Origin: Luzula sylvatica
Lineage: Eukaryota; Streptophyta; Magnoliopsida; Poales; Juncaceae
Reading direction: 5' to 3'
Length of the DNA stretch: 64,000 bases
Assembly: GCA_946800325.1 (NCBI GenBank)
Contig: OX326958.1
Coordinates: forward strand, 7,760,001 to 7,824,000
How positions within the stretch are numbered: position 1 is the first letter of the stretch; each line of letters opens with the position of its first letter. The notes under the pieces are model-generated. The model made no database searches and had not been told where the DNA came from. It saw nothing but the letters and a program-made list of their open reading frames with translations. Made by a program: the position numbers and the translations under genes. Of the stretch, positions 1-11,113 are shown one piece after another.

Positions 1-124
1 TACTACATAACTTTTCACCAAATTTCACAAACACTAAGTAACTTTGTTTTTCGATTCAAAACATGATTTTAACGCTTTGAGGAGTTCAAAAAAGTTGTTT
101 TTAGATCATTTGTATCGTATCTTT
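1..124 (+). repeat. Type A monomer exemplar
   Basis: Diagnostic: 'taactttg' at monomer position 39-46, 'catgatttt', and 'aaaaaagttg' instead of 'aaataacgtg', which removes the CpG near position 94. Repeats at 867, 2,725, 3,591, 4,582, 5,448 and further along to about 62.6 kb. It usually follows a G monomer and precedes a B monomer. The 27-32/42-47 inverted repeat is shortened to five pairs here. Confidence 0.9.
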
Positions 125-150
125 TACTACATAACTTTTCACCAAATTTC

Positions 151-171
151 ACAAACACTAAGTAAGTTTGT
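151..171. other. Inverted repeat 1 of the monomer (exemplar)
   Basis: ACAAAC (monomer 27-32) and GTTTGT (42-47) are perfect reverse complements around a 9-base loop. The pair is kept in all 'taagtaag' and 'taagaaag' monomers, so it occurs hundreds of times at 124-bp spacing. It shares positions 44-47 with inverted repeat 2, so the two stems exclude each other. Confidence 0.75.
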
Positions 172-188
172 TTTTCGATTCAAAACAA
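168..188. other. Inverted repeat 2 of the monomer (exemplar)
   Basis: TTGTTTT (monomer 44-50) and AAAACAA (58-64) form a 7-bp perfect dyad around the 7-base loop 'tcgattc', which contains the TCGA tetramer. 'aaaacatg' monomers keep six pairs. The 125-bp P monomers lose it through 'aaaaaag'. Confidence 0.75.
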
Positions 189-248
189 GATTGTAACGCT
201 TTGAGGAGTTCAAATAACGTGTTTTTAGATCATTTGTATCGTATCTTT

Positions 249-372
249 TACTACATAACTTTTCACCAAATTTCACAAACACTAAGTAAGTTTGTTTTTC
301 GATTCAAAACAAGATTTTAACGCTTTGAGGAGTTCAAATAACGTGTTTATAGATCATTTGTATCGTATCTTT
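249..372 (+). repeat. Type C monomer exemplar
   Basis: Close to the overall consensus: 'taagtaag', 'aagatttt', 'aacgtg'. This copy has 'gtttatag', shared only with its HOR-1 partner at 4,830. A frequent subtype has 'aacttg' and ends 'gtatatttt' (1,115; 2,354; 5,696). Confidence 0.85.
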
Positions 373-495
373 TACAACATAACTTTTCACCAAATTCTAC
401 AAACACTAAGAAAGTTTGTTTTTCAATTCAAAACAGGATTGTAACGCTTTGAGGAGTACAAATAACGTGTTTTAGATCATTTGTATCGTATCTTT
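373..495 (+). repeat. Type D monomer exemplar (123 bp)
   Basis: Diagnostic: 'tacaacataac' head, 'ttctac' in place of 'tttcac', 'taagaaag', 'ttcaattc' (CpG to CpA), 'aggattg' and 'gtgttttag' with one T fewer. It is always followed by an E monomer. This copy carries 'gagtac', also at 5,036. Confidence 0.9.
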
Positions 496-619
496 TACTA
501 CGTAAGTTTTCACCAAATTTGACAAACACTAAGTAAGTCTGTTTTTCGATTCAAAACAAGATTTTAACGCCTTGAGGAGTTCAATTAACTTGTTTTTAGA
601 TCATTTGTATCGTATCTTT
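496..619 (+). repeat. Type E monomer exemplar
   Basis: Diagnostic: 'tactacgtaag' head, which creates a TACGTA palindrome; 'ttgac' in place of 'ttcac'; 'taagtctg' or 'taagtttg'; and 'caattaacttg'. It follows D or D' throughout. A subtype has 'gtgttttag' and immediately precedes truncated monomers (18,888; 20,216; 37,645; 43,156). Confidence 0.9.
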
Positions 620-743
620 TACTACATAACTTTTCACCAAATTTCACAAACACTAAGAAAGTTTGTTTTTCGATTCAAAACAAGATTTTAACGCTTTGAG
701 GAGTTCAAATAACGTGTTTTTAGATCATTTGTATCGTATCTTT
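620..743 (+). repeat. Type F monomer exemplar
   Basis: Diagnostic: 'taagaaag' with 'aagatttt' and 'aacgtg'. It is the commonest partner of K monomers, with which it forms 248-bp dimers at 18.1, 22.0, 25.3 and 36.0 kb. Confidence 0.87.
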
Positions 744-866
744 TACTACATAACTTTTCACCAAATTTCACAAACACTAAGAAAGTTTGTTTTTCGAGTC
801 AAAACATGATTTTAACGCTTTGAGGAGTTCAAAAACGTGTTTTTAGATCATTTGTATCGTATCTTT
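744..866 (+). repeat. Type G monomer exemplar (123 bp)
   Basis: Diagnostic: 'taagaaag', 'tcgagtc' in place of 'tcgattc', 'catgatttt' and 'aaaaacgtg' with one base fewer. It precedes A. It is missing between F and A at 38,490 but present at 40,312, the one-monomer difference between the 1,825- and 1,948-bp copies. Confidence 0.89.
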
Positions 867-1362
867 TACTACATAACTTTTCACCAAATTTCACAAACAC
901 TAAGTAACTTTGTTTTTCGATTCAAAACATGATTTTAACGCTTTGAGGAGTTCAAAAAAGTTGTTTTTAGATCATTTGTATCGTATCTTTTACTACATAA
1001 CTTTTCACCAAATTTCACAAACACTAAGTAAGTTTGTTTTTCGATTCAAAACAAGATTGTAACGCTTTGAGGAGTTCAAATAATGTGTTTTTAGATCATT
1101 TGTATCGTATCTTTTACTACATAACTTTTCACCAAATTTCACAAACACTAAGTAAGTTTGTTTTTCGATTCAAAACAAGATTTTAACGCTTTGAGGAGTT
1201 CAAATAACTTGTTTTTAGATCATTTGTATCGTATATTTTACTACATAACTTTTCACCAAATTTCACAAACACTAAGAAAGTTTGTTTTTCGATTCAAAAC
1301 AAGATTTTAACGCTTTGAGGAGTTCAAATAACGTGTTTTTAGATCATTTGTATCGTATCTTT

Positions 1363-1486
1363 TACAACATAACTTTTCACCAAATTCTACAAACACTAAG
1401 AAAGTTTGTTTTTCGATTCAAAACAAGATTGTAACGCTTTGAGGAGTTCAAATAACGTGTTTTTAGATCATTTGTATCGTATCTTT
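1363..1486 (+). repeat. Type D' monomer exemplar
   Basis: Same head as D ('tacaacataac', 'ttctac', 'taagaaag') but with 'tcgattc', 'aagattg' and a full-length 'gtgtttttag'. In HOR-3 a subtype has 'tcgaatc' and 'aacggg' (20,092; 37,521). Followed by E. Confidence 0.87.
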
Positions 1487-4400
1487 TACTACGTAAGTTT
1501 TCACCAAATTTGACAAACACTAAGTAAGTTTGTTTTTCGATTCAAAACAAGATTTTAACGCTTTGAGGAGTTCAATTAACTTGTTTTTAGATCATTTGTA
1601 TCGTATCTTTTACTACATAACTTTTCACCAAATTTCACAAACACTAAGAAAGTTTGTTTTTCGATTCAAAACAAGATTTTAACGCTTTGAGGAGTTCAAA
1701 TAACGTGTTTTTAGATCATTTGTATCGTATCTTTGACTACATAACTTTTCACCAAATTTTACAAACACTAAGTAAGTTTGTTTTTCGATTCAAAACAAGA
1801 TTTTAACGCTTTGAGGAGTTCAAATAACTTGTTTTTAGATCATTTGTATCGTATCTTTTACTACATAACTTTTCGCCAAATTTCACAAACACTAAGTAAG
1901 TTTGTTTTTCGATTCAAAACATGATTTTAACGCTTTGAGGAGTTCAAATAACATATTTTTAGATCATTTGTATCGTATCTTTTACTACATAAGTTTTCAC
2001 CAAATTTCACAAACACTAAGAAAGTTTGTTTTTCGATTCAAAACATGATTTTAACGCTTTGAGGAGTTCAAAAACGTGTTTTTAGATCATTTGTATCGTA
2101 TCTTTTACTACATAACTTTTCACCAAATTTCACAAACACTAAGTAAGTTTGTTTTTCGATTCAAAACATAATTTTAACGCTTTGCGGAGTTCAAAAAAGT
2201 TGTTTTTAGATCATTTGTATCGTATCTTTTACTACATAACTTTTCACCAAATTTCACAAACACTAAGTAAGTTTGTTTTTCGATTCAAAACAAGATTGTA
2301 ACGCTTTGAGGAGTTCAAATAACATGTTTTTAGATCATTTGTATCGTATCTTTTACTACATAACTTTTCACCAAATTTCACAAACACTAAGTAAGTTTGT
2401 TTTTCGATTCAAAACAAGATTTTAACGCTTTGAGGAGTTCAAATAACTTGTTTTTAGATCATTTGTATCGTATATTTTACTACATAACTTTTCACCAAAT
2501 TTCACAAACACTAAGAAAGTTTGTTTTTCGATTCAAAACATGTTTTTAACGCTTTGAGGAGTTCAAATAACGTGTTTTTAGATCATTTGTATCGTATCTT
2601 TTACTACATAACTTTTCACCAAATTTCACAAACACTAAGAAAATTTGTTTTTCGATTCAAAACATGATTTTAACGCTTTGAGGAGTTCAAAAACGTGTTT
2701 TTATATCATTTGTATCGTATCTTTTACTACATAACTTTTCACCAAATTTCACAAACACTAAGTAACTTTGTTTTTCGATTCAAAACATGATTTTAACACT
2801 TTGAGGAGTTCAAAAAAGTTGTTTTTAGATCATTTGTATCGTATCTTTTACTACATAACTTTTCACCAAATTTCACAAACACTAAGTAAGTTTGTTTTTC
2901 GATTCAAAACAAGATTGTAACGCTTTGAGGAGTTCAAATAACGTGTTTTTAGATCATTTGTATCGTATCTTTTACTACATAACTTTTCACCAAATTTCAC
3001 AAACACTAAGTAAGTTTGTTTTTCGATTCAAAACAAGATTTTAACGCTTTGAGGAGTTCAAATAACGTGTTTTTAGATCATTTGTATCGTATCTTTTACA
3101 ACATAACTTTTCACCAAATTCTACAAACACTAAGAAAGTTTGTTTTTCAATTCAAAACAGGATTGTAACGCTTTGAGGAGTTCAAATAACGTGTTTTAGA
3201 TCATTTGTATCGTATCTTTTACTACGTAAGTTTTCACCAAATTTGACAAACACTAAGTAAGTCTGTTTTTCGATTCAAAACAAGATTTTAACGCTTTGAG
3301 GAGTTCAATTAACTTGTTTTTAGATCATTTGTATCGTATCTTTTACTACATAACTTTTCACCAAATTTCACAAACACTAAGAAAGTTTGTTTTTCGATTC
3401 AAAACAAGATTTTAACGCTTTGAGGAGTTCAAATAACGTGTTTTTAGATCATTTGTATCGTATCTTTTACTACATAACTTTTCTCCAAATTTCACAAACA
3501 CTAAGAAAGTTTGTTTTTCGAGTCAAAACATGATTTTAACGCTTTGAGGAGTTCAAAAACGTGTTTTTAGATCATTTGTATCGTATCTTTTACTACATAA
3601 CTTTTCACCAAATTTCACAAACACTAAGTAACTTTGTTTTTCGATTCAAAACATGATTTTAACGCTTTGAGGAGTTCAAAAAAGTTGTTTTTAGATCATT
3701 TGTATCGTATCTTTTACTACATAACTTTTCACCAAATTTCACAAACACTAAGTAAGTTTGTTTTTCGATTCAAAACAAGATTGTAACGCTTTGAGGAGTT
3801 CAAATAATGTGTTTTTAGATCATTTGTATCGTATCTTTTACTACATAACTTTTCACCAAATTTCACAAACACTAAGTAAGTTTGTTTTTCTATTCAAAAC
3901 AAGATTTTAACGCTTTGAGGAGTTCAAATAACTTGTTTTTAGATCATTTGTATCGTATATTTTACAACATAACTTTTCACCAAATTTCACAAACACTAAG
4001 AAAGTTTGTTTTTCGATTCAAAACAAGATTTTAACGCTTTGAGGAGTTCAAATAACGTGTTTTTAGATCATTTGTATCGTATCTTTTACAACATAACTTT
4101 TCACCAAATTCTACAAACACTAAGAAAGTTTGTTTTTCGATTCAAAACAAGATTGTAACGCTTTGAGGAGTTCAAATAACGTGTTTTTAGATCATTTGTA
4201 TCGTATCTTTTACTACGTAAGTTTTCACCAAATTTGACAAACACTAAGTAAGTCTGTTTTTCGATTCAAAACAAGATTTTAACGCTTTGTGGAGTTCAAT
4301 TAACTTGTTTTTAGATCATTTGTATCGTATCTTTTACTACCTAACTTTTCACCAAATTTCACAAACACTAAGAAAGTTTGTTTTTCGATTCAAAACAAGA

Positions 4401-4581
4401 TTTTAACGCTTTGAGGAGTTCAAATAACGTGTTTTTAGATCATTTGTATCGTATCCTTTACTACATAACTTTTCACCAAATTTCACAAACACTAAGAAAG
4501 TTTGTTTTTCGAGTCAAAACATGATTTTAACGCTTTGAGGAGTTCAAAAACGTGTTTTTAGATCATTTGTATCGTATCTTT

Positions 4582-7500
4582 TACTACATAACTTTTCACC
4601 AAATTTCACAAACACTAAGTAACTTTGTTTTTCGATTCAAAACATGATTTTAACGCTTTGAGGAGTTCAAAAAAGTTGTTTTTAGATCATTTGTATCGTA
4701 TCTTTTACTACATAACTTTTCACCAAATTTCACAAACACTAAGTAAGTTTGTTTTTCGATTCAAAACAAGATTGTAACGCTTTGAGGAGTTCAAATAACG
4801 TGTTTTTAGATCATTTGTATCGTATCTTTTACTACATAACTTTTCACCAAATTTCACAAACACTAAGTAAGTTTGTTTTTCGATTCAAAACAAGATTTTA
4901 ACGCTTTGAGGAGTTCAAATAACGTGTTTATAGATCATTTGTATCGTATCTTTTACAACATAACTTTTCACCAAATTCTACAAACACTAAGAAAGTTTGT
5001 TTTTCAATTCAAAACAGGATTGTAACGCTTTGAGGAGTACAAATAACGTGTTTTAGATCATTTGTATCGTATCTTTTACTACGTAAGTTTTCACCAAATT
5101 TGACAAACACTAAGTAAGTCTGTTTTTCGATTCAAAACAAGATTTTAACGCTTTGAGGAGTTCAATTAACTTGTTTTTAGATCATTTGTATCGTATCTTT
5201 TACTACATAACTTTTCACCAAATTTCACAAACACTAAGAAAGTTTGTTTTTCGATTCAAAACAAGATTTTAACGCTTTGAGGAGTTCAAATAACGTGTTT
5301 TTAGATCATTTGTATCGTATCTTTTACTACATAACTTTTCACCAAATTTCACAAACACTAAGAAAGTTTGTTTTTCGAGTCAAAACATGATTTTAACGCT
5401 TTGAGGAGTTCAAAAACGTGTTTTTAGATCATTTGTATCGTATCTTTTACTACATAACTTTTCACCAAATTTCACAAACACTAAGTAACTTTGTTTTTCG
5501 ATTCAAAACATGATTTTAACGCTTTGAGGAGTTCAAAAAAGTTGTTTTTAGATCATTTGTATCGTATCTTTTACTACATAACTTTTCACCAAATTTCACA
5601 AACACTAAGTAAGTTTGTTTTTCGATTCAAAACAAGATTGTAACGCTTTGAGGAGTTCAAATAATGTGTTTTTAGATCATTTGTATCGTATCTTTTACTA
5701 CATAACTTTTCACCAAATTTCACAAACACTAAGTAAGTTTGTTTTTCGATTCAAAACAAGATTTTAACGCTTTGAGGAGTTCAAATAACTTGTTTTTAGA
5801 TCATTTGTATCGTATATTTTACTACATAACTTTTCACCAAATTTCACAAACACTAAGAAAGTTTGTTTTTCGATTCAAAACAAGATTTTAACGCTTTGAG
5901 GAGTTCAAATAACGTGTTTTTAGATCATTTGTATCGTATCTTTTACAACATAACTTTTCACCAAATTCTACAAACACTAAGAAAGTTTGTTTTTCGATTC
6001 AAAACAAGATTGTAACGCTTTGAGGAGTTCAAATAACGTGTTTTTAGATCATTTGTATCGTATCTTTTACTACGTAAGTTTTCACCAAATTTGACAAACA
6101 CTAAGTAAGTTTGTTTTTCGATTCAAAACAAGATTTTAACGCTTTGAGGAGTTCAATTAACTTGTTTTTAGATCATTTGTATCGTATCTTTTACTACATA
6201 ACTTTTCACCAAATTTCACAAACACTAAGAAAGTTTGTTTTTCGATTCAAAACAAGATTTTAACGCTTTGAGGAGTTCAAATAACGTGTTTTTAGATCAT
6301 TTGTATCGTATCTTTGACTACATAACTTTTCACCAAATTTCACAAACACTAAGTAAGTTTGTTTTTCGATTCAAAACAAGATTTTAACGCTTTGAGGAGT
6401 TCAAATAACTTGTTTTTAGATCATTTGTATCGTATCTTTTACTACATAACTTTTCGCCAAATTTCACAAACACTAAGTAAGTTTGTTTTTCGATTCAAAA
6501 CATGATTTTAACGCTTTGAGGAGTTCAAATAACATATTTTTAGATCATTTGTATCGTATCTTTTACTACATAAGTTTTCACCAAATTTCACAAACACTAA
6601 GAAAGTTTGTTTTTCGATTCAAAACATGATTTTAACGCTTTGAGGAGTTCAAAAACGTGTTTTTAGATCATTTGTATCGTATCTTTTACTACATAACTTT
6701 TCACCAAATTTCACAAACACTAAGTAACTTTGTTTTTCGATTCAAAACATAATTTTAACGCTTTGCGGAGTTCAAAAAAGTTGTTTTTAGATCATTTGTA
6801 TCGTATCTTTTACTACATAACTTTTCACCAAATTTCACAAACACTAAGTAAGTTTGTTTTTCGATTCAAAACAAGATTGTAACGCTTTGAGGAGTTCAAA
6901 TAACATGTTTTTAGATCATTTGTATCGTATCTTTTACTACATAACTTTTCACCAAATTTCACAAACACTAAGTAAGTTTGTTTTTCGATTCAAAACAAGA
7001 TTTTAACGCTTTGAGGAGTTCAAATAACTTGTTTTTAGATCATTTGTATCGTATATTTTACTACATAATTTTTCACCAAATTTCACAAACACTAAGAAAG
7101 TTTGTTTTTCGATTCAAAACATGTTTTTAACGCTTTGAGGAGTTCAAATAACGTGTTTTTAGATCATTTGTATCGTATCTTTTACTACATAACTTTTCAC
7201 CAAATTTCACAAACACTAAGAAAATTTGTTTTTCGATTCAAAACATGATTTTAACGCTTTGAGGAGTTCAAAAACGTGTTTTTATATCATTTGTATCGTA
7301 TCTTTTACTACATAACTTTTCACCAAATTTCACAAACACTAAGTAACTTTGTTTTTCGATTCAAAACATGATTTTAACGCTTTGAGGAGTTCAAAAAAGT
7401 TGTTTTTAGATCATTTGTATCGTATCTTTTACTACATAACTTTTCACCAAATTTCACAAACACTAAGTAAGTTTGTTTTTCGATTCAAAACAAGATTGTA

Positions 7501-9077
7501 ACGCTTTGAGGAGTTCAAATAACGTGTTTTTAGATCATTTGTATCGTATCTTTTACTACATAACTTTTCACCAAATTTCACAAACACTAAGTAAGTTTGT
7601 TTTTCGATTCAAAACAAGATTTTAACGCTTTGAGGAGTTCAAATAACGTGTTTTTAGATCATTTGTATCGTATCTTTTACAACATAACTTTTCACCAAAT
7701 TCTACAAACACTAAGAAAGTTTGTTTTTCAATTCAAAACAGGATTGTACCGCTTTGAGGAGTTCAAATAACGTGTTTTAGATCATTTGTATCGTATCTTT
7801 TACTACGTAAGTTTTCACCAAATTTGACAAACACTAAGTAAGTCTGTTTTTCGATTCAAAACAAGATTTTAACGCTTTGAGGAGTTCAATTAACTTGTTT
7901 TTAGATCATTTGTATCGTATCTTTTACTACATAACTTTTCACCAAATTTCACAAACACTAAGAAAGTTTGTTTTTCGATTCAAAACAAGATTTTAACGCT
8001 TTGAGGAGTTCAAATAACGTGTTTTTAGATCATTTGTATCGTATCTTTTACTACATAACTTTTCTCCAAATTTCACAAACACTAAGAAAGTTTGTTTTTC
8101 GAGTCAAAACATGATTTTAACGCTTTGAGGAGTTCAAAAACGTGTTTTTAGATCATTTGTATCGTATCTTTTACTACATAACTTTTCACCAAATTTCACA
8201 AACACTAAGTAACTTTGTTTTTCGATTCAAAACATGATTTTAACGCTTTGAGGAGTTCAAAAAAGTTGTTTTTAGATCATTTGTATCGTATCTTTTACTA
8301 CATAACTTTTCACCAAATTTCACAAACACTAAGTAAGTTTGTTTTTCGATTCAAAACAAGATTGTAACGCTTTGAGGAGTTCAAATAATGTGTTTTTAGA
8401 TCATTTGTATCGTATCTTTTACTACATAACTTTTCACCAAATTTCACAAACACTAAGTAAGTTTGTTTTTCGATTCAAAACAAGATTTTAACGCTTTGAG
8501 GAGTTCAAATAACTTGTTTTTAGATCATTTGTATCGTATATTTTACAACATAACTTTTCACCAAATTTCACAAACACTAAGAAAGTTTGTTTTTCGATTC
8601 AAAACAAAATTTTAACGCTTTGAGGAGTTCAAATAACGTGTTTTTAGATCATTTGTATCGTATCTTTTACAACATAACTTTTCACCAAATTCTACAAACA
8701 CTAAGAAAGTTTGTTTTTCGATTCAAAACAAGATTGTAACGCTTTGAGGAGTTCAAATAACGTGTTTTTAGATCATTTGTATCGTATCTTTTACTACGTA
8801 AGTTTTCACCAAATTTGACAAACACTACGTAAGTTTGTTTTTCGATTCAAAACAAGATTTTAACGCTTTGAGGAGTTCAATTAACTTGTTTTTAGATCAT
8901 TTGTATCGTATCTTTTACTACATAACTTTTCACCAAATTTCACAAACACTTAGAAAGTTTGTTTTTCGATTCAAAACAAGATTTTAACGCTTTGAGGAGT
9001 TCAAATAACGTGTTTTTAGATCATTTGTATCGGATCTTTTACTACATAACTTTTCACCAAATTTCACAAACACTAAG
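4582..9077 (+). repeat. HOR-1 copy 2 (36 monomers plus part)
   Basis: Near-identical to 1-4,496 with offset 4,581. Differences seen are scattered single bases, for example 'cgcctt' at 568 against 'cgcttt' at 5,149, 'ttttac' at 1,758 against 'tttcac', 'aacact' at 2,795 against 'aacgct', and 'tctattc' at 3,889 against 'tcgattc'. Homology stops within the 37th monomer (start 9,040): copy 1 has 'taagaaag' with 'cgagtc' (G type), while here 'taagtaag' with 'aaggtttt' follows. That switch marks the HOR-1 boundary. Confidence 0.92.
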
Positions 9078-9163
9078 TAAGTTTGTTTTTCGATTCAAAA
9101 CAAGGTTTTAACGCTTTGAGGAGTTCAAATAACGTGTTTTTAGATCAATTGTATCGTATCTTT
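9040..9163 (+). repeat. Type K monomer exemplar
   Basis: Diagnostic: 'taagtaag', 'aaggtttt' and usually 'agatcaattg' instead of 'agatcatttg'. It first appears at the end of HOR-1 copy 2, is absent from 1-9,039 and is common afterwards. It alternates with F in dimer runs. Confidence 0.85.
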
Positions 9164-9939
9164 TACTACATAACCTTTCACCAAATTTCACAAACACTAA
9201 GTAAGTTTGTTTTTCGATTCAAAACATGATTTTAACGCTTTGAGGAGTTCAAAAAACGTGTTTTTAGATCATTTGTATCGTATCTTTTACTACATAACTT
9301 TTCACCAAATTTCACAAACACTAAGTAAGTTTGTTTTTCGATTCAAAACATGATATTAACGCTTTGAGGAGTTCAAATAACGTGTTTTTAGATCATTTGT
9401 ATCGTATCTTTTACTACATAACTTTTCACCATATTTCACAAACACTAAGAAAGTTTGTTTTTCGATTCAAAACAAGATTTTAACGCTTTGAGGAGTTCAA
9501 ATAACGTGTTTTTAGATCATTTGTATCGTATCTTTTACTACATAACTTTTCACCAAATTTCACAAACACTAAGTAAGTTTGTTTTTCGATTCAAAACATG
9601 ATTTTAACGCTTTGAGGAGTTCAAAAAACGTGTTTTTAGATCATTTGTATCGTATCTTTTACTACATAACTTTTCACCAAATTTAACAAACACTAAGTAA
9701 GTTTGTTTTTCGATTCAAAACAAGATTTTAACGCTTTGAGGAGTTCAAATAACTTGTGTTTAGATCATTTGTATCGTATCTTTTACTACATAACTTTTCA
9801 CCAAATCTCACAAACACTAAGAAAGTTTGTTTTTCGATTCAAAACAAGATTTTAACACTTTGAGGAGTTCAAATAACGTGTTTTTAGATCATTTGTATTG
9901 TATCTTTTACTACATAACTTTTCACCAAATTTCACAAAC
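9078..9939 (+). repeat. Transition cassette X, first occurrence
   Basis: Seven to eight monomers that belong to neither flanking HOR. The order (starts 9,164 to 9,908) is: 'acctttc' head with 'aaaaaacgtg'; 'catgatatt'; 'aagaaag'; 'catg' with 'aaaaaacgtg'; 'aacttgtgtttag'; 'aacacttt' with 'tgtattgt'; then the entry monomer of HOR-2. The same order recurs near 16,282-17,150 and 41,418-42,160. No gene or unique sequence is present. Confidence 0.8.
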
Positions 9940-10031
9940 ACTAAGTAAGTTTGTTTTTCGATTCAAAACAAGATTTTAACGCTTTGAGGAGTTCAAAAAA
10001 CGTGTTTTTAGATCATTTGTATCGTATCTTT

Positions 10032-10155
10032 TACTACATAACTTTTCACCAAATTCTACAAACACTAAGTATGTTTGTTTTTCGATTCAAAACAAGGTTT
10101 TAACGCTTTGAGGAGTTCAAATAACGTGTTTTTAGATCATTTGTATCGTATCTTT
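10032..10155 (+). repeat. Type Q monomer exemplar ('ttctac'/'taagtatg')
   Basis: Diagnostic: normal 'tactac' head, 'ttctac', 'taagtatg' and 'aaggtttt'. It combines a D-like 5' third with a K-like middle. It is followed by the R monomer at every occurrence inspected (10,032; 13,219; 17,275; 25,073; 42,287; 44,485; 46,681). Confidence 0.85.
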
Positions 10156-10279
10156 TACTACATAACTTTTCACCAAGTTTCACAAACACTAAGTAAGTTT
10201 GTTTTTCGATTCAAAACAAGATTTTAACGCTTTGAGGAGTTCAAATAACTTGTTTTTAGATCATTTGTATCGTATCTTT
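10156..10279 (+). repeat. Type R monomer exemplar ('caagtttcac')
   Basis: Diagnostic: 'caccaagtttcac' (A to G at position 22) and 'aacttg' tail. HOR-3 copies add 'cacagac' (17,399; 18,020; 25,197; 42,411), whereas the 2.2-kb unit's second copy (44,608) lacks that change, so it dates a sub-lineage. Confidence 0.84.
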
Positions 10280-11023
10280 TACTACATAACTTTTCACCAA
10301 ATTTCACAAACACTAAGAAAGTTTGTTTTTCGATTCAAAACAAGATTTTAACGCTTTGAGGAGTTCAAATAACGTGTTTTTAGATCATTTGTATCGTATC
10401 TTTTACTACATAACTTTTCACCAAATTTCACAAACACTAAGTAAGTTTGTTTTTCGATTCAAAACAAGGTTTTAACGCTTTGAGGAGTTCAAATAATGTG
10501 TTTTTAGATCATTTGTATCGTATCTTTTACTACATAACTTTTCACCAAATTTCACAAACACTAAGTAAGTTTGTTTTTCGATTCAAAACAAGATTTTAAC
10601 GCTTTGAGGAGTTCAAATAACGTGTTTTTAGATCATTTGTATCGTATCTTTTACTACATAACTTTTCACCAAATTTCACAAACACTAAGAAAGTTTGTTT
10701 TTCGATTCAAAACAAGATTTTAACGCTTTGAGGAGGTCAAATAACGTGTTTTTAGATCATTTGTATCGTATCTTTTACAACATAACTTTTCACCAAATTC
10801 TACAAACACTAAGAAAGTTTGTTTTTCGATTCAAAACAAGATTGTAACGCTTTGAGGAGTTCAAATAACGTGTTTTTAGATCATTTGTATCGTATCTTTT
10901 ACTACGTAAGTTTTCACCAAATTTGACAAACACTAAGTAAGTTTGTTTTTCGATTCAAAACAAGATTTTAACGCTTTTAGGAGTTCAATTAACGTGTTTT
11001 TAGATCATTTGTATCGTATCTTT

Positions 11024-11113
11024 TACTACATAACTTTTCACCAAATTTCACAACACTAAAACGCTTTGAGGAGTTCAAATAACGTGTTTTTAGATCAATT
11101 GTATCGTATCTTT
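11024..11113 (+). repeat. Truncated monomer 1 (90 bp)
   Basis: First occurrence. 'cactaaaacgc' replaces the stretch between monomer positions 37 and 71 (33 bp missing), and one further A is lost in 'cacaacac'. The tail has 'tcaattg'. It follows an E monomer with 'cttttagg'. Confidence 0.92.

Larger units (their letters stand above)
125..248 (+). repeat. Type B monomer exemplar
   Basis: Diagnostic: 'taagtaag' with 'aagattgtaac' (T-to-G at position 69), tail 'aaataacgtg'. Later copies have 'aatgtg' (991, 3,715) or 'aacatg' (2,230), both transitions at the same CpG. It follows A in nearly every block. Confidence 0.88.
1..4581 (+). repeat. HOR-1 copy 1: 37-monomer, 4,581-bp unit
   Basis: Thirty-seven monomers, seven of them 123 bp (37 x 124 - 7 = 4,581). 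The order starts A B C D E F G (1-866), then A B C F D' E F (867-1,734), then eight individual monomers (1,735-2,724), then A B C D E F G A B C F D' E F G (2,725-4,581). Rare markers shared with the next copy at exactly +4,581 include 'gtttatag' near 345, 'gagtac' near 456, 'tttgactac' near 1,733, 'tttgcgg' near 2,182 and 'tctcc' near 3,483. The start is the window edge; the true HOR phase is arbitrary. Confidence 0.93.

Noticed and set aside
171..190. CENP-B box-like 'ttcgattcaaaaca'
   Set aside because: TTCG and the following A match the essential CENP-B pattern nTTCGnnnnAnnCGGGn, but the CGGG half is replaced by 'acaa', so the box is not functional by the known requirement.
496..506. TACGTA palindrome as a specific binding site in E monomers
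   Set aside because: It arises from one change in the 'tactacataag' head. Nothing besides the palindrome suggests function, so it is used only as a type marker.
11024..11113. Truncated monomer as an insertion or attachment site
   Set aside because: It is a simple internal deletion with otherwise normal satellite on both sides. No integrase-like core or flanking duplication is seen.
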